Below are positions 49,168 to 60,184 of a stretch of 64,000 bases of DNA, one piece after another. Location: the NCBI GenBank assembly GCA_038373885.1, contig JAWZYV010013012.1, positions 62,001 to 126,000 on the forward strand, given 5' to 3'. The notes under the pieces were generated by a model. The model worked only from the letters and a program-made list of their open reading frames with translations. It made no database searches and was not told the origin of the DNA. A program made the translations under genes and the position numbers. The stretch comes from Cheiracanthium punctorium (lineage: Eukaryota > Arthropoda > Arachnida > Araneae > Cheiracanthiidae). The stretch's first letter is position 1, and each line of letters begins with the position of its first letter.

Positions 49168-49306
49168 CTGAAATTTAAATTTAAATCATAAAATATTTAA
49201 TACTGTTTTGTTAATATTTTTAGTATAATCAGTAACTAAGCAAAATCAACCTACTGTAATTTCTGGAAGAACACTGCACAGGGATGTTAACTCCAACACT
49301 CGATTT

Positions 49307-49462
49307 GGGAGCACCCCGGGAGCAGAAAAAATTTCATTTGGGAGCAGAAAAATTCTATTTGGGAGCAGAAAAATTCCATTTGGGAGCAGAAAAATTCCAT
49401 TTGGGAGCAGAAAAATTCTATTTGGGAGCAGAAAAATTCCATTTGGGAGAACCTCGGGAGCA
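49307..49462. repeat. 21-bp minisatellite
   Basis: About seven units of GGGAGCAGAAAAATTCCATTT. Because the unit is 21 bases, all frames repeat; one plus frame reads LGAEKFH over and over. It lies in a TMC-A intron. Confidence 0.9.
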
Positions 49463-50739
49463 CAAAAAAATAGTTTCCGAGAGGAAAACTAAGATTCGAG
49501 ATCAGAATTAACATGATTTTGGAGCATAAAATTGAAGATTTAGGAACACAATAAATGCATACAAGAAAAGCAAAGTTTGCAAGCAAACACCATTTGCTAA
49601 AAGCAAAACACTATTTGAAAGCACTTTAGGAAAGCTCTGGAAAAAAAAAAAAAGGGTGTATACAGGCTATGCTATCAGCAACTTGGTAAAAACAATACAT
49701 GGATTTACATGGACGGAAGGAATTTTTTTTTGTGTGTGTGTGAAACTGCTCTTTTTAATGGTTTTCATATAAATGCTAAATGGAAAGAGTGGGAGGGAAG
49801 TATTTCTTATATGCAATGGTACTTTTAATGCATGTTCGAAGGTTGTAAAAATACTAATATTTAAATGGTCGAATTAACATCTCTGCCGTTTATATCATTC
49901 TAGAATTATGTATTCAAAATTTAGTCTATTTTAAAATAAAGATTTTAATTACGGATCTATAAATGAAATTCGTAACACATTCTAAAAAAATTAGCGGACG
50001 CACTTTGGCTGAACACGGGCCCAGGGGCGTCGCCCCGTCTGCCCCCTCTCGTAGAACCTGCACACACACAAAAAGAAAAACAGTGGTGTAGTTTTAAGAA
50101 AAAAGGTTTAGGAACACTCGCAACTGAAGACTCAAAAATCATGCGTACATGATGAAAAGTGAAGAACGCTTACTTTTGCTGACATAAGCTCGAATGAAAA
50201 AGTAGTGAGACGGCATCTCCCCGCTCATGATCTTCACGGGCCGAAAATGTCTAGCCCGGCCCGGCATTTAATCAAAATAAAAAATTCAGACCCGGTCCAG
50301 CTCGTATATTAATCATGATTTAAGGAAGGGGGGGGGGAATCACAAGCCAATCGTTTGGTCTTGTCCAAATTTTAGGAGAGCAAAAATTTCCGGAAAGGCT
50401 CGATTTTGCAAGCGCAGAGGACCGTCTTTAAGAGTATACGCTTGTTCCGGTCCATTCTAGAAAATGCTGAGGTCAGCCCGTGCCTTGAATGAATCGTGCT
50501 GCAAAAGCCTGGGCCCGCACAGATCTCTACCCCCCGCGACTACACCACTGGCAGCGGATTTCCGAATTATTTTGAAATGAAATATTCTATTAATTCAGAC
50601 AGCCTAGATTCTGATTTCTAAACCTGTCATACTTCCAATTTTCATTCTTGCTAAGGGCCGGGACATAAACCGTGATTTTTTAGGGGCTGGGACGTCACCG
50701 TAATATACTGTTTTCTTTACGGACCGGTCTGGTTTAGAT

Positions 50740-50915
50740 CAGGGGCGGCCCTGCGGTACATGACACCCACTCCACCCTGCAAACGTAGAAAAAGACGTCC
50801 CTTTTACTTTTTTCAAAATTGCTTTTATGATTTTAAGTTGGAAATCGTGCCCCTTCATAAACAAAAAACGGTGCCCGTTGCGATGATTACTTGTTTGCCT
50901 ATCTGGCCGGCCCTG
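50740..50915. mobile_element. Possible small hAT-type MITE
   Basis: Begins CAGGGGCGGCCCTG and ends GGCCGGCCCTG, like the other CAGGG-tipped small elements here. No matching target duplication is seen. Confidence 0.35.
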
Positions 50916-51070
50916 ATTGAGGTGACTAACAAAGCCCGACTGGTCCGATCCGGGGCGGGTAGAATGGCTTCGGAATGCAGCTTTCGTATGCAGTTTAAAT
51001 CTTGCTTTATTGCTAACTAGCTTTCCATACACGCTTTAAAAGATAAATGAGCGTGGCAAAAATTTAACAA

Positions 51071-51265
51071 AGAGTCAAAATGACGTATTCGGCGCAGACC
51101 GGCGCAAAAATCGGCTAAAAGCGCAGTTCGGCGCAATATTTGTGTTTCGGCGCACCCTGAAAGAGTCAAAATGACGTATTCGGCGCCGACCGGCGCAAAA
51201 AACGGCTAAAAGCGCAGTTCGGCACAAGAATTTGTGTTTCGGCGCAGCTCGGCGCAATCGGCGCA
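51071..51265. repeat. 91-bp tandem duplication rich in GGCGCA
   Basis: The block starting AGAGTCAAAATGACGTATTC occurs at 51071 and 51162 with few differences. Each unit is made of repeated CGGCGCA motifs. Confidence 0.85.
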
Positions 51266-51269
51266 GAAT

Positions 51270-53546
51270 TAACATCACTGACTGCACCAGCATAAACGGT
51301 GCATTCGAAGAAGATAGAACAAAAAAATTTAAAACTGCGCAGAAATGCTGCACTAAGTTAAATTATGCATGACATCACGAGAACATCATAGTTGCAAAAT
51401 CTTCTACTGTTTCATGATAAGGCAAATCATTTAAGAGAAATTAATGAAATCAAATACCAGGAAAATAAATTTTAGGGAAGCAATTATGAAAATGTTCTTA
51501 CGTTCATGAATCTATATTTATCCACTAAAGAAGGCCATATACGTAAGACTCAAGTTATTAAAGAAAAGAAAAGGAAGTGAAAGAATGTCATAAATAAGAA
51601 TGTCATAATTTGCTGCACCCGTAATTGCAACAAAGACGGAGTTGTGTCAGTATAGTGTGTCAGTGTCTGAGTATATTTACAATAGAAAGAGGAGTGCAGG
51701 GCTTCAGAAAAATTCATCTAAGGATAGTAAATAAGAACAGAATCTGTTCAACCTGATGTGAAAGGTAAAAATGTCACTCTTAAAAGATCTCGTTTCAGAT
51801 GAAGCACTCAAGTGAAAAAATATAAATACCAGATAAAAACAAAAAAGTTCTCAGAAAACAACTGTCCTGCAATTTCCAAGGGCAATGTAGAAGTAGCAAA
51901 ATTTGCACAACCCACGATTTCCACAAGGAAGCATTTTTGCCGTCTATTTAACTGTGCAAGCCGCTCTTTCCCCGTTCGTGGTTTCATTTCAGCTTTCTGT
52001 TATGTTTATTTAGATGTGGGCTAACAAATGGCGTTAGTTGTCCACATTTCTGCAAAATATACAAGAATTTTTTACATTTCGCGTGCACTTTTCAAAGCTA
52101 GCTTCAAAAAGTATGCAATTTATGAACCTATTTTGATAAAAGAAATATGCAGCGAGAGCGTTAATGAACGTAAACGTCACACCCACTGAAATAGTAAGAT
52201 TTAAAAACGTGAATGCTGTGGTGTTTCTTTCGGAAATTACGGTATCTGATTTTAGGAGCATAATAGAATTAATAGAAAATACAAATATAATATATCTATT
52301 CTAAGTGTATGCCTTTAAGAAAGGATAAATAAAGACAAACAATTAAAGATGAGCTCTTAATATGAGAGGAAAGAGAAAATTTAAAAATTCTTGACTCACA
52401 TTTATGTCATATAAAGGATATCACAAAAGTACTATAAAAGAACTTATTTTCACGAGGCTTTAATTTTTGGGAGCCTTTCATAATCGAAAAAGTTAAATCT
52501 TTGCAAAAAACTTTTTTTATTTCGCTTCAAATAATAATAAAAATTCAGAAAGTTTCCACTTATTAAAATTTAATGATTTATTGCAAACTAAAATTATTAT
52601 TAAAAACTATCTTACAAAAGTAATAACCTTAGCTGTTCTTTTAAGAAATAATGCAATTTTTGAACAGCTTTTAAAATACTACACAACAGATTTATAAAAT
52701 AATTGAAAATATTCTTTCACAAATTGTACTAGGCTTGTAAATAATTACAAATGGTCAACCTATAAGAGTTATGAAAAATTCAGGGGAAAATTTTAAACAT
52801 ACAATATTTCCCTATTGGATAGCACTTAATATCAGGTTGTAACGAAAGTTTTCCCGCCAAATCTGCATGAAAAACTCACTTCTAACTCCTTAGATAACTG
52901 TTTTTGAACTTTCGGTACCAAACCTGCACAGTGTCACATGATACAACAATAGTACTTAAAGCTGTACTCATAATTCGTTGATATTATGTAGCTGACTTTT
53001 TGCAGCACAACTGGAAGTCAATGATGGTTCTAATCCTCTACAGTGATAGTTTCATTTGAGACACCTTGTACTTAATGGTAACTATATTTTTTACAGATTT
53101 CACAACACAGTGTTATAAAGTAAGTCTCTTTCTTCCAAATACCAAAAATCGTTTGACAAAATATGAGCAAATACGCCAACGCGAACTGTGTGCTGACGAT
53201 GTTTGTGGTGGCGGGAAACTTTCGTTACAACTTAATACATTTTCGAAAGAAAATTTCTGCTTAAGAATTTTTTCTAAAAGTTGTACGAAACATATTGGTT
53301 TATAAAAATCCACAGTACAGTTTGTGGAGAAGCAGTGTACATTTTTTTTCAGACGTTTAACACCATTGGTTTGTTTATAAAGCTTGAGTCTTGTGATCAC
53401 ATAAGCTGACTTAATAAGTCAAAAAATAATTCCACAGCAATGTTTTGAAATTATTGTGTACTATACAGTAAAGAACAGAAGAAATACAAAATACATATAT
53501 AAAATATCATGTAATGCAATAATTATGAATTTTTTTTTTTTTTTAC
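51270..53546. other. TMC-A intron without recognised content
   Basis: Part of the 4.4-kb intron between exons 53547 and 49167. Open frames at 52034-52261 and 53113-53400 (minus strand) were checked for TMC content and rejected on phase and motif grounds. Confidence 0.55.
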
Positions 53547-53667
53547 TCTGGGTGAACGGCACGTTGCATCTAATCCAGCTCCACAAATATCCTTTGGCTT
53601 ACAAGCTACTTGACGATAAAAAGTATTTAACAATACTATGACAGAAGACAGATATAAAACTTCATTT
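53547..53667 (-). CDS. Tmc: TMC-A exon: helix plus cysteine-rich loop
   Basis: 121 bases, acceptor TATTTTCAG|A and donor CCAGA|GTAAAA. Encodes VLYLSSVIVLLNTFY followed by the loop CKPKDICGAGLDATCRSPR, with the same cysteine pattern as TMC-B 2423-2543. It joins the next exon in phase 0 as CRSPR-CWETYVG, the expected TMC order. Confidence 0.93.
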
Positions 53668-54333
53668 CTGAAAATAAAAGAAATGTACATTCAATTGAAG
53701 AACCATAAGACCATTTTTCATTTATGTAAAGCACACTATTTCAGTATTATACCGTATCCCCCCCCCTCCCCCCCGACAATAAAGGTTTATCAAAAGAAGT
53801 GTAACAGAATTAGAATATTTCAGAAATAAGGTGATATTTGTTTCAAAATATTTGAATTAGATTTTACATATGACCTAAAAATTTTTTGAAATCATAATTT
53901 TGAAACTATGAATAAGATAATAGTTAAGAAGCAAAACTTTTTAAGTCTGAAGAAAAACATTAATGAAACTGCAATATTGCAATGAAAATGACAACTAGAA
54001 TTTTTTTATTTTACCCTTCAATACAAAATATATATATATATATATATAGAAAAATAACTTTAATTTCTGTAATACGGTACTTAATGATTAATAAAATCAC
54101 TGGGTAATAAAATCAATTGCTTAATCTGATCAAATGACAAGAATGGAATAAAATCAATATAAATGTGTACAAAAACTGCCACTTAATAAAATCAGCATTA
54201 CTATTTAATAAAATTAAAAATTCTAAGGAAAATGGAGGGTGGGTGATACAAACAGCAACACACTGTCTTTCACTCTGCTGAAACCTTCACACCTAGAGTA
54301 TTGCAATCATGGTTGCATAAAACACACGGCTAC

Positions 54334-54786
54334 TAGAGATGAGTTCGGGCTAATTTTTTGTAGCCGAGCAATATTATTTAAATCGGAGCCTGAGCCCAAA
54401 AGTTTAACTAAAGATGAAAAAAAAAATTCAATTACTTCATTGATAGAATACAATAAATTTTGCCATTTGTGCAAATTAAAGACAAATATAGTTGCAAACT
54501 CCCAATGAACTTTTTAATTCTTTGTATCCATCCTTTAGCAAAAAATGTCGGATCTCATGACTAACTAAGGAATATAAACCGCCGTTCTAAAATACCCAAA
54601 GAACTTCACGCACCTTCTAGGCGCCCATGCCTCTATTTTTATTTATTTATTTTTTATAAGTACTTTTATTTTCCTCATGAATTGCTTTTTAAAAACTGTT
54701 TCAAGCAGTATACTCAATAAAGGAGAAATTTTTCACGAGCCCGAGCCAGAACACAATTGTGAATTACAGAGCCTGTCTCATCTCTA
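54334..54786. mobile_element. hAT-type MITE with GCCCGAG-rich ends, copy 2
   Basis: Same TAGAGATGAG/CTCATCTCTA ends as 16610-16975, with 8-bp flanks ACGGCTAC and ACGGCTAT. It is inverted relative to copy 1. It lies in the TMC-A intron between exons 55682 and 53667. Confidence 0.82.
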
Positions 54787-55681
54787 ACGGCTATCTATCA
54801 TTTGTCTTAGCAACTCATTTAGATAGCTACCCTACCACCAAAAGAAAAAAGGGCATTCTGAGCTCTAGTGTTCATCTGCTGGTTAGTTCCATCCATCTCT
54901 GTAGGGTAGATAACTGGAGTTTCGAAAAAAACTCTTTGAAGTAAATTTAGAAATAGTCAAAATCGATTTTTTCATGAAAATCTGAAAACCAAAATTTGTC
55001 ACAATCACCTAACTTCCTTTTACTTCCCACAAGAAAGGAAAAAGCATTTGTTATTGCTTACTAGTGATTATATGCACATAAATAAAAATATGTCTCTTTA
55101 ATCATTTGAAACTAACATTTTTTGATACTAAGTTATTTTGTAAGAATATAATTCTTTTAACAAATAAATATTTGTTGAAAAATACGAAATTTTGGGGACC
55201 TTGAAGTTGGTAGGCCTTGGACGAGTGCTTAATTGCCTTGCAGATAAGCGGGCTCTAAGTTTAACGATTGTTTTCTGATTGACATGAATTGAAATGTGTT
55301 TGAAATAAATAAATATGTACCACTTTAATGCTTCTACTGCAACAAATGGCACTACCTCTTCTATGATTTAAATTTAAAAGTTTGGCTTTTTATTTGACAT
55401 ACTTGCACAGAAGAAAAAATGTAGTCAGGTTAAACTTCAAATAAGAATATTCTCTAATTGTGCCTCTTCAAAAAATATTAAATAATAATAATGCTTTAAA
55501 AGGTTTAAGAATACCAAATTTCACTTTCTTAATAGTATTTTATATATCTTCAATAAATTCTCTTGATTATGCTTACATGCAATAAATTGATTTTTAAATA
55601 CTATTTTGGCATGCAATTCTGCAACTCATCATTTGGAATAGACTGTGTCAGAAATAATTTATGGCTGAATAGTTACTTTAC

Positions 55682-55851
55682 CTTAATATAGAGATGTTGA
55701 TTTCAGTTTGAGCAGAATATTTTTCAAATGGTATAAGTCTATTAAATGCTGTAGGAGATATGCTGTTCAGAGCTACAATAGTGATAGACGGTAGAAACTG
55801 TACAAAAAATGTTTGAAACCCAGGTTTAGACAATGCTCTTGTTTGCTGTTC
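55682..55851 (-). CDS. Tmc: TMC-A exon with fourth membrane segment
   Basis: 170 bases, acceptor GTTTTAG|GA and donor TTAAG|GTAAAG, phase 0 in and phase 2 out. Reads LSKPGFQTFFVQFLPSITIV, then NSISPTAFNRLIPFEKY. The F-D of most family members is F-N here. Paralogue of TMC-B 5331-5500. Confidence 0.95.
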
Positions 55852-56469
55852 CTAAAACATTTTTTATTTTAAATGCAATATTTATGAGGAAAAACAAGTA
55901 TCTAGTGAGTAATTATTATATTAAAAATATAATGAAGTAATTTACAAAACATTTTATTGAAAAAAAAAAAGAGGAAATATCACTTTATTAGAGTGAGTAG
56001 GCTGAAAATATTTAATTCTTAAAATGGTGAAATATTAAAAACAACAATTTTAGAATGTCAAAAGAAACCAAGAATGAATTTATTTTAATTTCTAATACAC
56101 AAGTAAAGATCCTTCTAAATCTTTTTGCAGGGAAGATACTGCATTTAGCAATTGATAGCAGTAATGTTATGATTCTGTTTAGAAAAGAAAAAAATTGTCT
56201 AAAATACTGGGAGGGGGGGGAAAAAAGGAAGCAATAAATATGTGGAATTGTTTAAAAATTTTAAAAAATGCATCTATGCGAAAATAACAGCTAATAAAAA
56301 TAAATTTCCAAACTTAAATAAGTAACTAATAATTTACACCCAACTTAATTAATTTGTCATTAATTATACAAGTACTCGAAAGATAAACTACAAACATACG
56401 TAATAGCCCGAATATGTAGGTTGCCTTTTAAATTTCTACAAAAAGTAGGAAGAAAAATAATTCTGGGGG

Positions 56470-57200
56470 GAACAAACTGTTTTACTGCTTTTCAAAATAT
56501 TCACCCTTAAGACTTATACACTTTTCCATCCGTTCAAACCAAATTTTGAAACAGTTTTTTCACTTTGTAATTGATATTTCAGAAACATGGTTTTGGAAGG
56601 CATCAACAGTTTCTTTAGGTGATGAAAATCGCTGCCCACACATTTTTTGTATGACATAAGGGAACAAGAAAAGTCTTTTGGTAAAAAATCATTAGAGTAT
56701 GGGAAAGAGAAATTAATTCGATATTTTTATCCTTCAAATAATCAATTGTTTCATGCGCTATGTGGGAGCTGGCATTGTCATGATGAAGGATGATGCTTCT
56801 ATTTTTGTGTTTTTTCTGATTTCTTTGATGATTTTTGGCTAAAAAAAATTTCTGTAATAAAAACACATAAAACATTATTTAATACGGCGGATTAATTAGT
56901 TAAATTTTTTTATTTGGGAATACCTTATTCCCCCGTACACGATATATATTTCGGTTATACACATAACCATCTTCAGTCGTTTCTGGATCTCTCACTAATG
57001 GCGGCTTCTTTTTATATCTTCTTCGTTCTTCTTCTTGAAAGTTCGATGCATGACGTCATCCCATGATTGGTCGATTGTACGAAGTGGGGGAATAAGGTAT
57101 TCCCAAATAAAAAATTTTAAAAAATTTCTGTATACCATTGAACATTAACAGTTTTTTGATCCTCTAAAGGAATGGCTGCGATATGTCCTGTAAAACTGAA
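56470..57200 (-). mobile_element. Mariner-type transposon fragment, interrupted
   Basis: Minus-strand coding reads KNRSIILHHDNASSHIAHET, then IDYLKDKNIELISLSHT, the mariner catalytic HDN and the helix after it. More 3' (lower coordinates) are PLCHTKNVWA and remnants of the C-terminal DAF segment. The coding is broken by a MITE-bearing insertion at about 56858-57110. Ends of the mariner were not identified. Lies in the TMC-A intron between exons 57454 and 55851. Confidence 0.8.
56898..57117. mobile_element. MITE with TTTGGGAATACC ends nested in mariner
   Basis: Inverted ends share ATTTGGGAATACCTTATTCC, about 35 bp with flanks. The inside contains TTTCGGTTATACACATAACC and ATCTTCAGTC, which resembles the tail of Penelope-like elements. 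The mariner phrase AAAAAATTTCTGTA occurs on both sides of the wider insertion (56845 and 57119). Confidence 0.65.
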
Positions 57201-57239
57201 GAAAAAAGCATTTGTAAAAACATAAAAGGCAACCCTCTT

Positions 57240-57375
57240 ATAACATGCCCCCAAAATTTTTTATTAAGATGATTAGAAAAATACTATATTTAGGCCTCCA
57301 ATTGAGTGTGAGTCAGGTTTTTTACGGCAAATGATCACAGTCAAAAAACATCGCATTATATTCAGGCTAGTACAG
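57240..57375. mobile_element. MITE-like repeat, copy 2 (inverted)
   Basis: Reverse-complement match to 12556-12715 over most of its length, with GTGAGTCAGGTTTTTTAC as the best-preserved block. It lies between the mariner copy and TMC-A exon 57454-57615. Confidence 0.5.
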
Positions 57376-57453
57376 TATTTAAAAATATTCTGTATGCAAA
57401 CAAAAGCAACTGAGAAAAGAAGATTTTGTAATTTGCAAAGACAATTATCTTAC

Positions 57454-57615
57454 TCTCATTTGAAAAGCTGCTGCTGAATATATAAGATAGCAGCAACTAA
57501 GCAGCCAAACCAGCACAAAAACATTGATGATAAATCGCATAAGATATAATTTAATCCACATTGAAGTTGATCTTCCAGTCATTTCTCTGGCAGAACGATC
57601 TTCACTCAAATAAGT
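57454..57615 (-). CDS. Tmc: TMC-A exon with third membrane segment
   Basis: 162 bases, acceptor TCATTTTAG|AC and donor ATGAGA|GTAAGA, 54 codons in phase 0. Starts TYLSEDRSAREM and carries the helix FIINVFVLVWLLSCCYLIY, ending AAAFQMR. Paralogue of TMC-B 10890-11051. Confidence 0.95.
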
Positions 57616-57673
57616 CTAAAATGAATATATATACATAAGTAATATATAATTCATTATATATACATATACAAGC

Positions 57674-57746
57674 CACGAGTTGAGTGGTTGAGAAGCAGAA
57701 TAATGGACACTGTCGTTTATTCTGCTCCTCAACCACTTGACTCATG
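57674..57746. repeat. Hairpin with 30-bp arms
   Basis: The arm starting CACGAGTTGAGTGGTTGAG pairs with its near-complement at 57717-57746 around a 13-base loop; a few mismatches. GC-richer DNA of unknown origin follows to 57990. Confidence 0.75.
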
Positions 57747-58013
57747 ACATACATACATATAACATACTAAATCAAAAGCCCTACGAGAGGGTCCCACCGA
57801 GTCACTCCGCCTCTCCTCCTGAACCCAACGACACTATTATTCCTTGTCTGCTCAACCCGACAATATCTTTCAAGAATTGCTTGCAGCGACAATGTTATGG
57901 CCCAATGTCGAGAATGAGTCTTAGCAAAGCCTCAACCACATCGCCTTCTCCTGTGCATGACTACCATCTAACAACACCCTTTCCCTAGCTCATATTTCAC
58001 ATATATATATATA

Positions 58014-58180
58014 TACAGTGCAATCTCTATATCTTAAACCTTGATAACTAGAAAACCTCGATATCTCGAATAAATGTGTTTTCCCTTACAATCTAACCAC
58101 TTTTTATTTCACCTCATAATCTTAAAAATTGGGTTTTTTTCAGTGTCTTTTCAACTTTGAGATATCAAGGTTATACTGTA
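58014..58180. mobile_element. pogo/Tigger-type MITE, 167 bp
   Basis: Inverted ends TACAGTGCAATCTCTATATC and TACAGTATAACCTTGATATC, with TA tips next to a TA run. Non-coding. It sits about 45 bases from TMC-A exon 58226. Confidence 0.65.
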
Positions 58181-58225
58181 TGTCACAAAAAAAGTTGTAG
58201 TTTGAAAATAACTAAATAATTTAAC

Positions 58226-58373
58226 CTTCATTTCCAAAACAAAACGATAATGCAAATGAGCAGCACTCTTGGGTTGTTTGATGCCATACTCCCAAGCTGA
58301 AAACACTGCGTTTGAATAATGATTAGACTGTTTGCTTCGTGCTGTAAATGCTTCTTTAATGCCAATGGATGAG
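58226..58373 (-). CDS. Tmc: TMC-A exon with the family W-E motif
   Basis: 148 bases, acceptor TTTGTAG|C and donor ATGAAG|GTTAAA. Encodes SSIGIKEAFTARSKQS, then AVFSAWEYGIKQPKSAAHLH. The usual WD of this TMC loop is WE here. Length, phase and the odd GTT donor match TMC-B 11884-12031. Confidence 0.95.
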
Positions 58374-58609
58374 CTACAAAAGAAAAAAAAGCAAGATTGT
58401 CTTATTTTAATCATTTCTTTTTAATGAGAAATATATTAATTTTAAATAAAAGTAATTTTTTCTTGTTGAAAATCTATAGATTATAAAATAGAAAATACTG
58501 GAAACTAAAATAACTACAGATAGACAACAGCTAAATCAATAATAGATATTAGGCAAGTTGGAGTGTATAGGCTGATTAATTTTATTTTTTTACCAACTAT
58601 GCAAAAAAT

Positions 58610-58679
58610 TCCAGAGCTGGGAATCGAACCCAGGACTACCGCATAACGTGCGGGTGCTCTACCACTGAGCTACTCTGGG
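58610..58679 (-). tRNA. tRNA-like sequence in left arm
   Basis: 70 nt. The acceptor strands CCCAGAG/CTCTGGA pair except at the first base. The D arm is GCTC-AGTGGTA-GAGC and the T arm CTGGG-TTCGATT-CCCAG, both perfect. The anticodon loop ACGTTAT would give GTT (Asn) but has C instead of U at position 33. The anticodon stem has one mismatch at its base. A and B boxes are intact. It is probably a tRNA pseudogene or SINE-type copy rather than a working tRNA. Confidence 0.6.
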
Positions 58680-58913
58680 ACGATTCCCAGATGAAATTTC
58701 TCGCATTAGAACCGTTGGCATTTACCATCTTCCTCTGCAAACCACAGATAGAACAGATGAAACAATTAATTCGTGAAACAATATGAAACAATAATTTCTA
58801 CGGCATAACGGAGTTGTCGCGAATTAATTGTTTCATCTGTTCTATCTGTGGTTTGCAGAGGAAGATGATAAATGCCAACGGTTCTAATGCAAGAAATTTC
58901 ATCTGGGAATCGT

Positions 58914-58983
58914 CCCAGAGTAGCTCAGTGGTAGAGCATCCGCACGTTATGTGGCAGTCCTGGGTTCGATTCCCAGCTCTGGA
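58914..58983 (+). tRNA. tRNA-like sequence in right arm
   Basis: Inverted twin of 58610-58679, with the same D and T arms and the same ACGTTAT loop. The anticodon stem differs (TCCGC/GTGGC, with a G-U pair and one mismatch). CCCAGAG starts and CTCTGGA ends it. No encoded CCA and no clear terminator run of T; AATTTTT follows. Confidence 0.6.
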
Positions 58984-59619
58984 ATTTTTCGCATAGTTGG
59001 TAAAAAAATAAAATTAATCAGCCTATACACTCCAACTTGCCTAATAACTTGAAAGGTTGATGGAATCACTTTCTAAAAAACAATAATGGATATTTAAAAA
59101 CACTCCAAAAAGCTGTTTATTGTCAAAGCACACATAAACAAAAATAAGAACGTATGCATGCGTTGGATGGTACAAAGAGTCAACACTTCTTCAGTAGTCA
59201 AATCCAGAACTTAGTTCAGTTCTTGCTTTAATACATGTGTATAGGTTAGTGATTTTATTGCTGAAAAAGGGTAAACTCTTTATATCATTTGAAATGCACA
59301 GTTCTTTTCATTTATATGCTGGTTAACAGGTGAATAAACAATGTAACAAATCCCAAAATACTAAGTACTGTACGAAGTTATTTATTTTTAATGAGATAAT
59401 TCTTTATATGAATAGAATAATGCTTGATAATAATTTATGCTTGATAATGCATATGCTTGATAATAATTTAGGATAAAATTAAGCATATTTCAGCTGCATA
59501 AGGTATGTTCATAAAGGACTCATTTTAAAATTATTTATAAGGTTAAGTAAGAAAATGAAAATAAAACAATTTCTACAATTAGGTACAAACAGTAAGTATT
59601 TTCTTGATTTTGCCACAAA

Positions 59620-59738
59620 TTCAATTTTTCTTGCATTTCCCTGACCTTTCTTCAATTTCTGCTAATTTCCCTGACTTTTTTCCTCAAATCCCAAACCAAA
59701 ACTCATTTCCCTGACTTTCCATGTCTGTAGAAACCCTG
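59620..59738. mobile_element. CAGGGTTTCTAC-type element fragment
   Basis: Ends GTAGAAACCCTG on the right and repeats TTTCCCTGACTTT inside. It resembles one end of the 40906-41630 family (CAGGGTGTCTAC tip). The other end is missing. It lies just downstream of TMC-A exon 59794-59939. Confidence 0.5.
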
Positions 59739-59793
59739 TACATAAGACAAATTTTTAGAGGAAAAATTCAAATTTCAAATCATATATACATAC

Positions 59794-59939
59794 TACTGCA
59801 TCATCATGAAAAAACTTGTGGAAAATGTTGCAAAAAGAACACAAAGAAATGCAACTGGCATTTGATAAACAATTCCATCTTCTATAATATTGAAAGGAGA
59901 ATAAAATCCCATAAAAAGATGACTTGGTTCTAGAGGACC
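59794..59939 (-). CDS. Tmc: TMC-A exon with second membrane segment
   Basis: 146 bases, acceptor AATATTTTAG|GG and donor GCAGTA|GTATGT, phase 0 in and phase 2 out. Reads GPLEPSHLFMGFYSPFNIIE and the helix VAFLCVLFATFSTSFFMMMQ. It is equal in length, phase and motif order to TMC-B 13149-13294. This is the most 5' TMC-A exon in view. No TM1 or N-terminal exon was seen from 60 to 64 kb, so the start of the gene lies outside the window. Confidence 0.95.
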
Positions 59940-60184
59940 CTAAAATATTCAAACATGATGAAATCATAAATTCATAGCTCTTATATTAAATGAATACTTA
60001 AGATGTTAAATTTCTGCTCATTTATACAATCATTTGTTCTATCTTTTTGCATTTTGTTAAATTTTTATCCAGTCAGAATGAAAATTTTTATGAAAAATGA
60101 ATAGGTAATACATTTATACAAAACAAACAATCAAAACTGCCAAAAAGATACTATGCTACAATAGGAAATTGTTACAGATGTGGA

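Larger units (their letters stand above)
58548..59045. repeat. Palindrome with 226-bp arms carrying tRNA-like genes
   Basis: Left arm 58548-58773 and right arm 58820-59045 are near-exact inverted copies around a 46-base loop. Each arm carries one tRNA-like sequence (58610-58679 minus, 58914-58983 plus). It lies in the TMC-A intron between exons 59794 and 58373. Confidence 0.92.

Noticed and set aside
52034..52261. Hydrophobic minus-strand frame as a TMC-A exon
   Set aside because: Its acceptor leaves the wrong phase, and the 53547-53667 exon already fills that position.
2326..53680. First taken as a dispersed repeat: similar sequences at 2.4 kb and 53.6 kb
   Set aside because: They are the equivalent coding exons of TMC-B and TMC-A, with matching splice sites and a conserved cysteine pattern.
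57737..57988. 83-codon plus-strand frame in GC-richer DNA next to a hairpin
   Set aside because: Proline/serine-rich with no family match; could be an unclassified repeat but not a supported gene.
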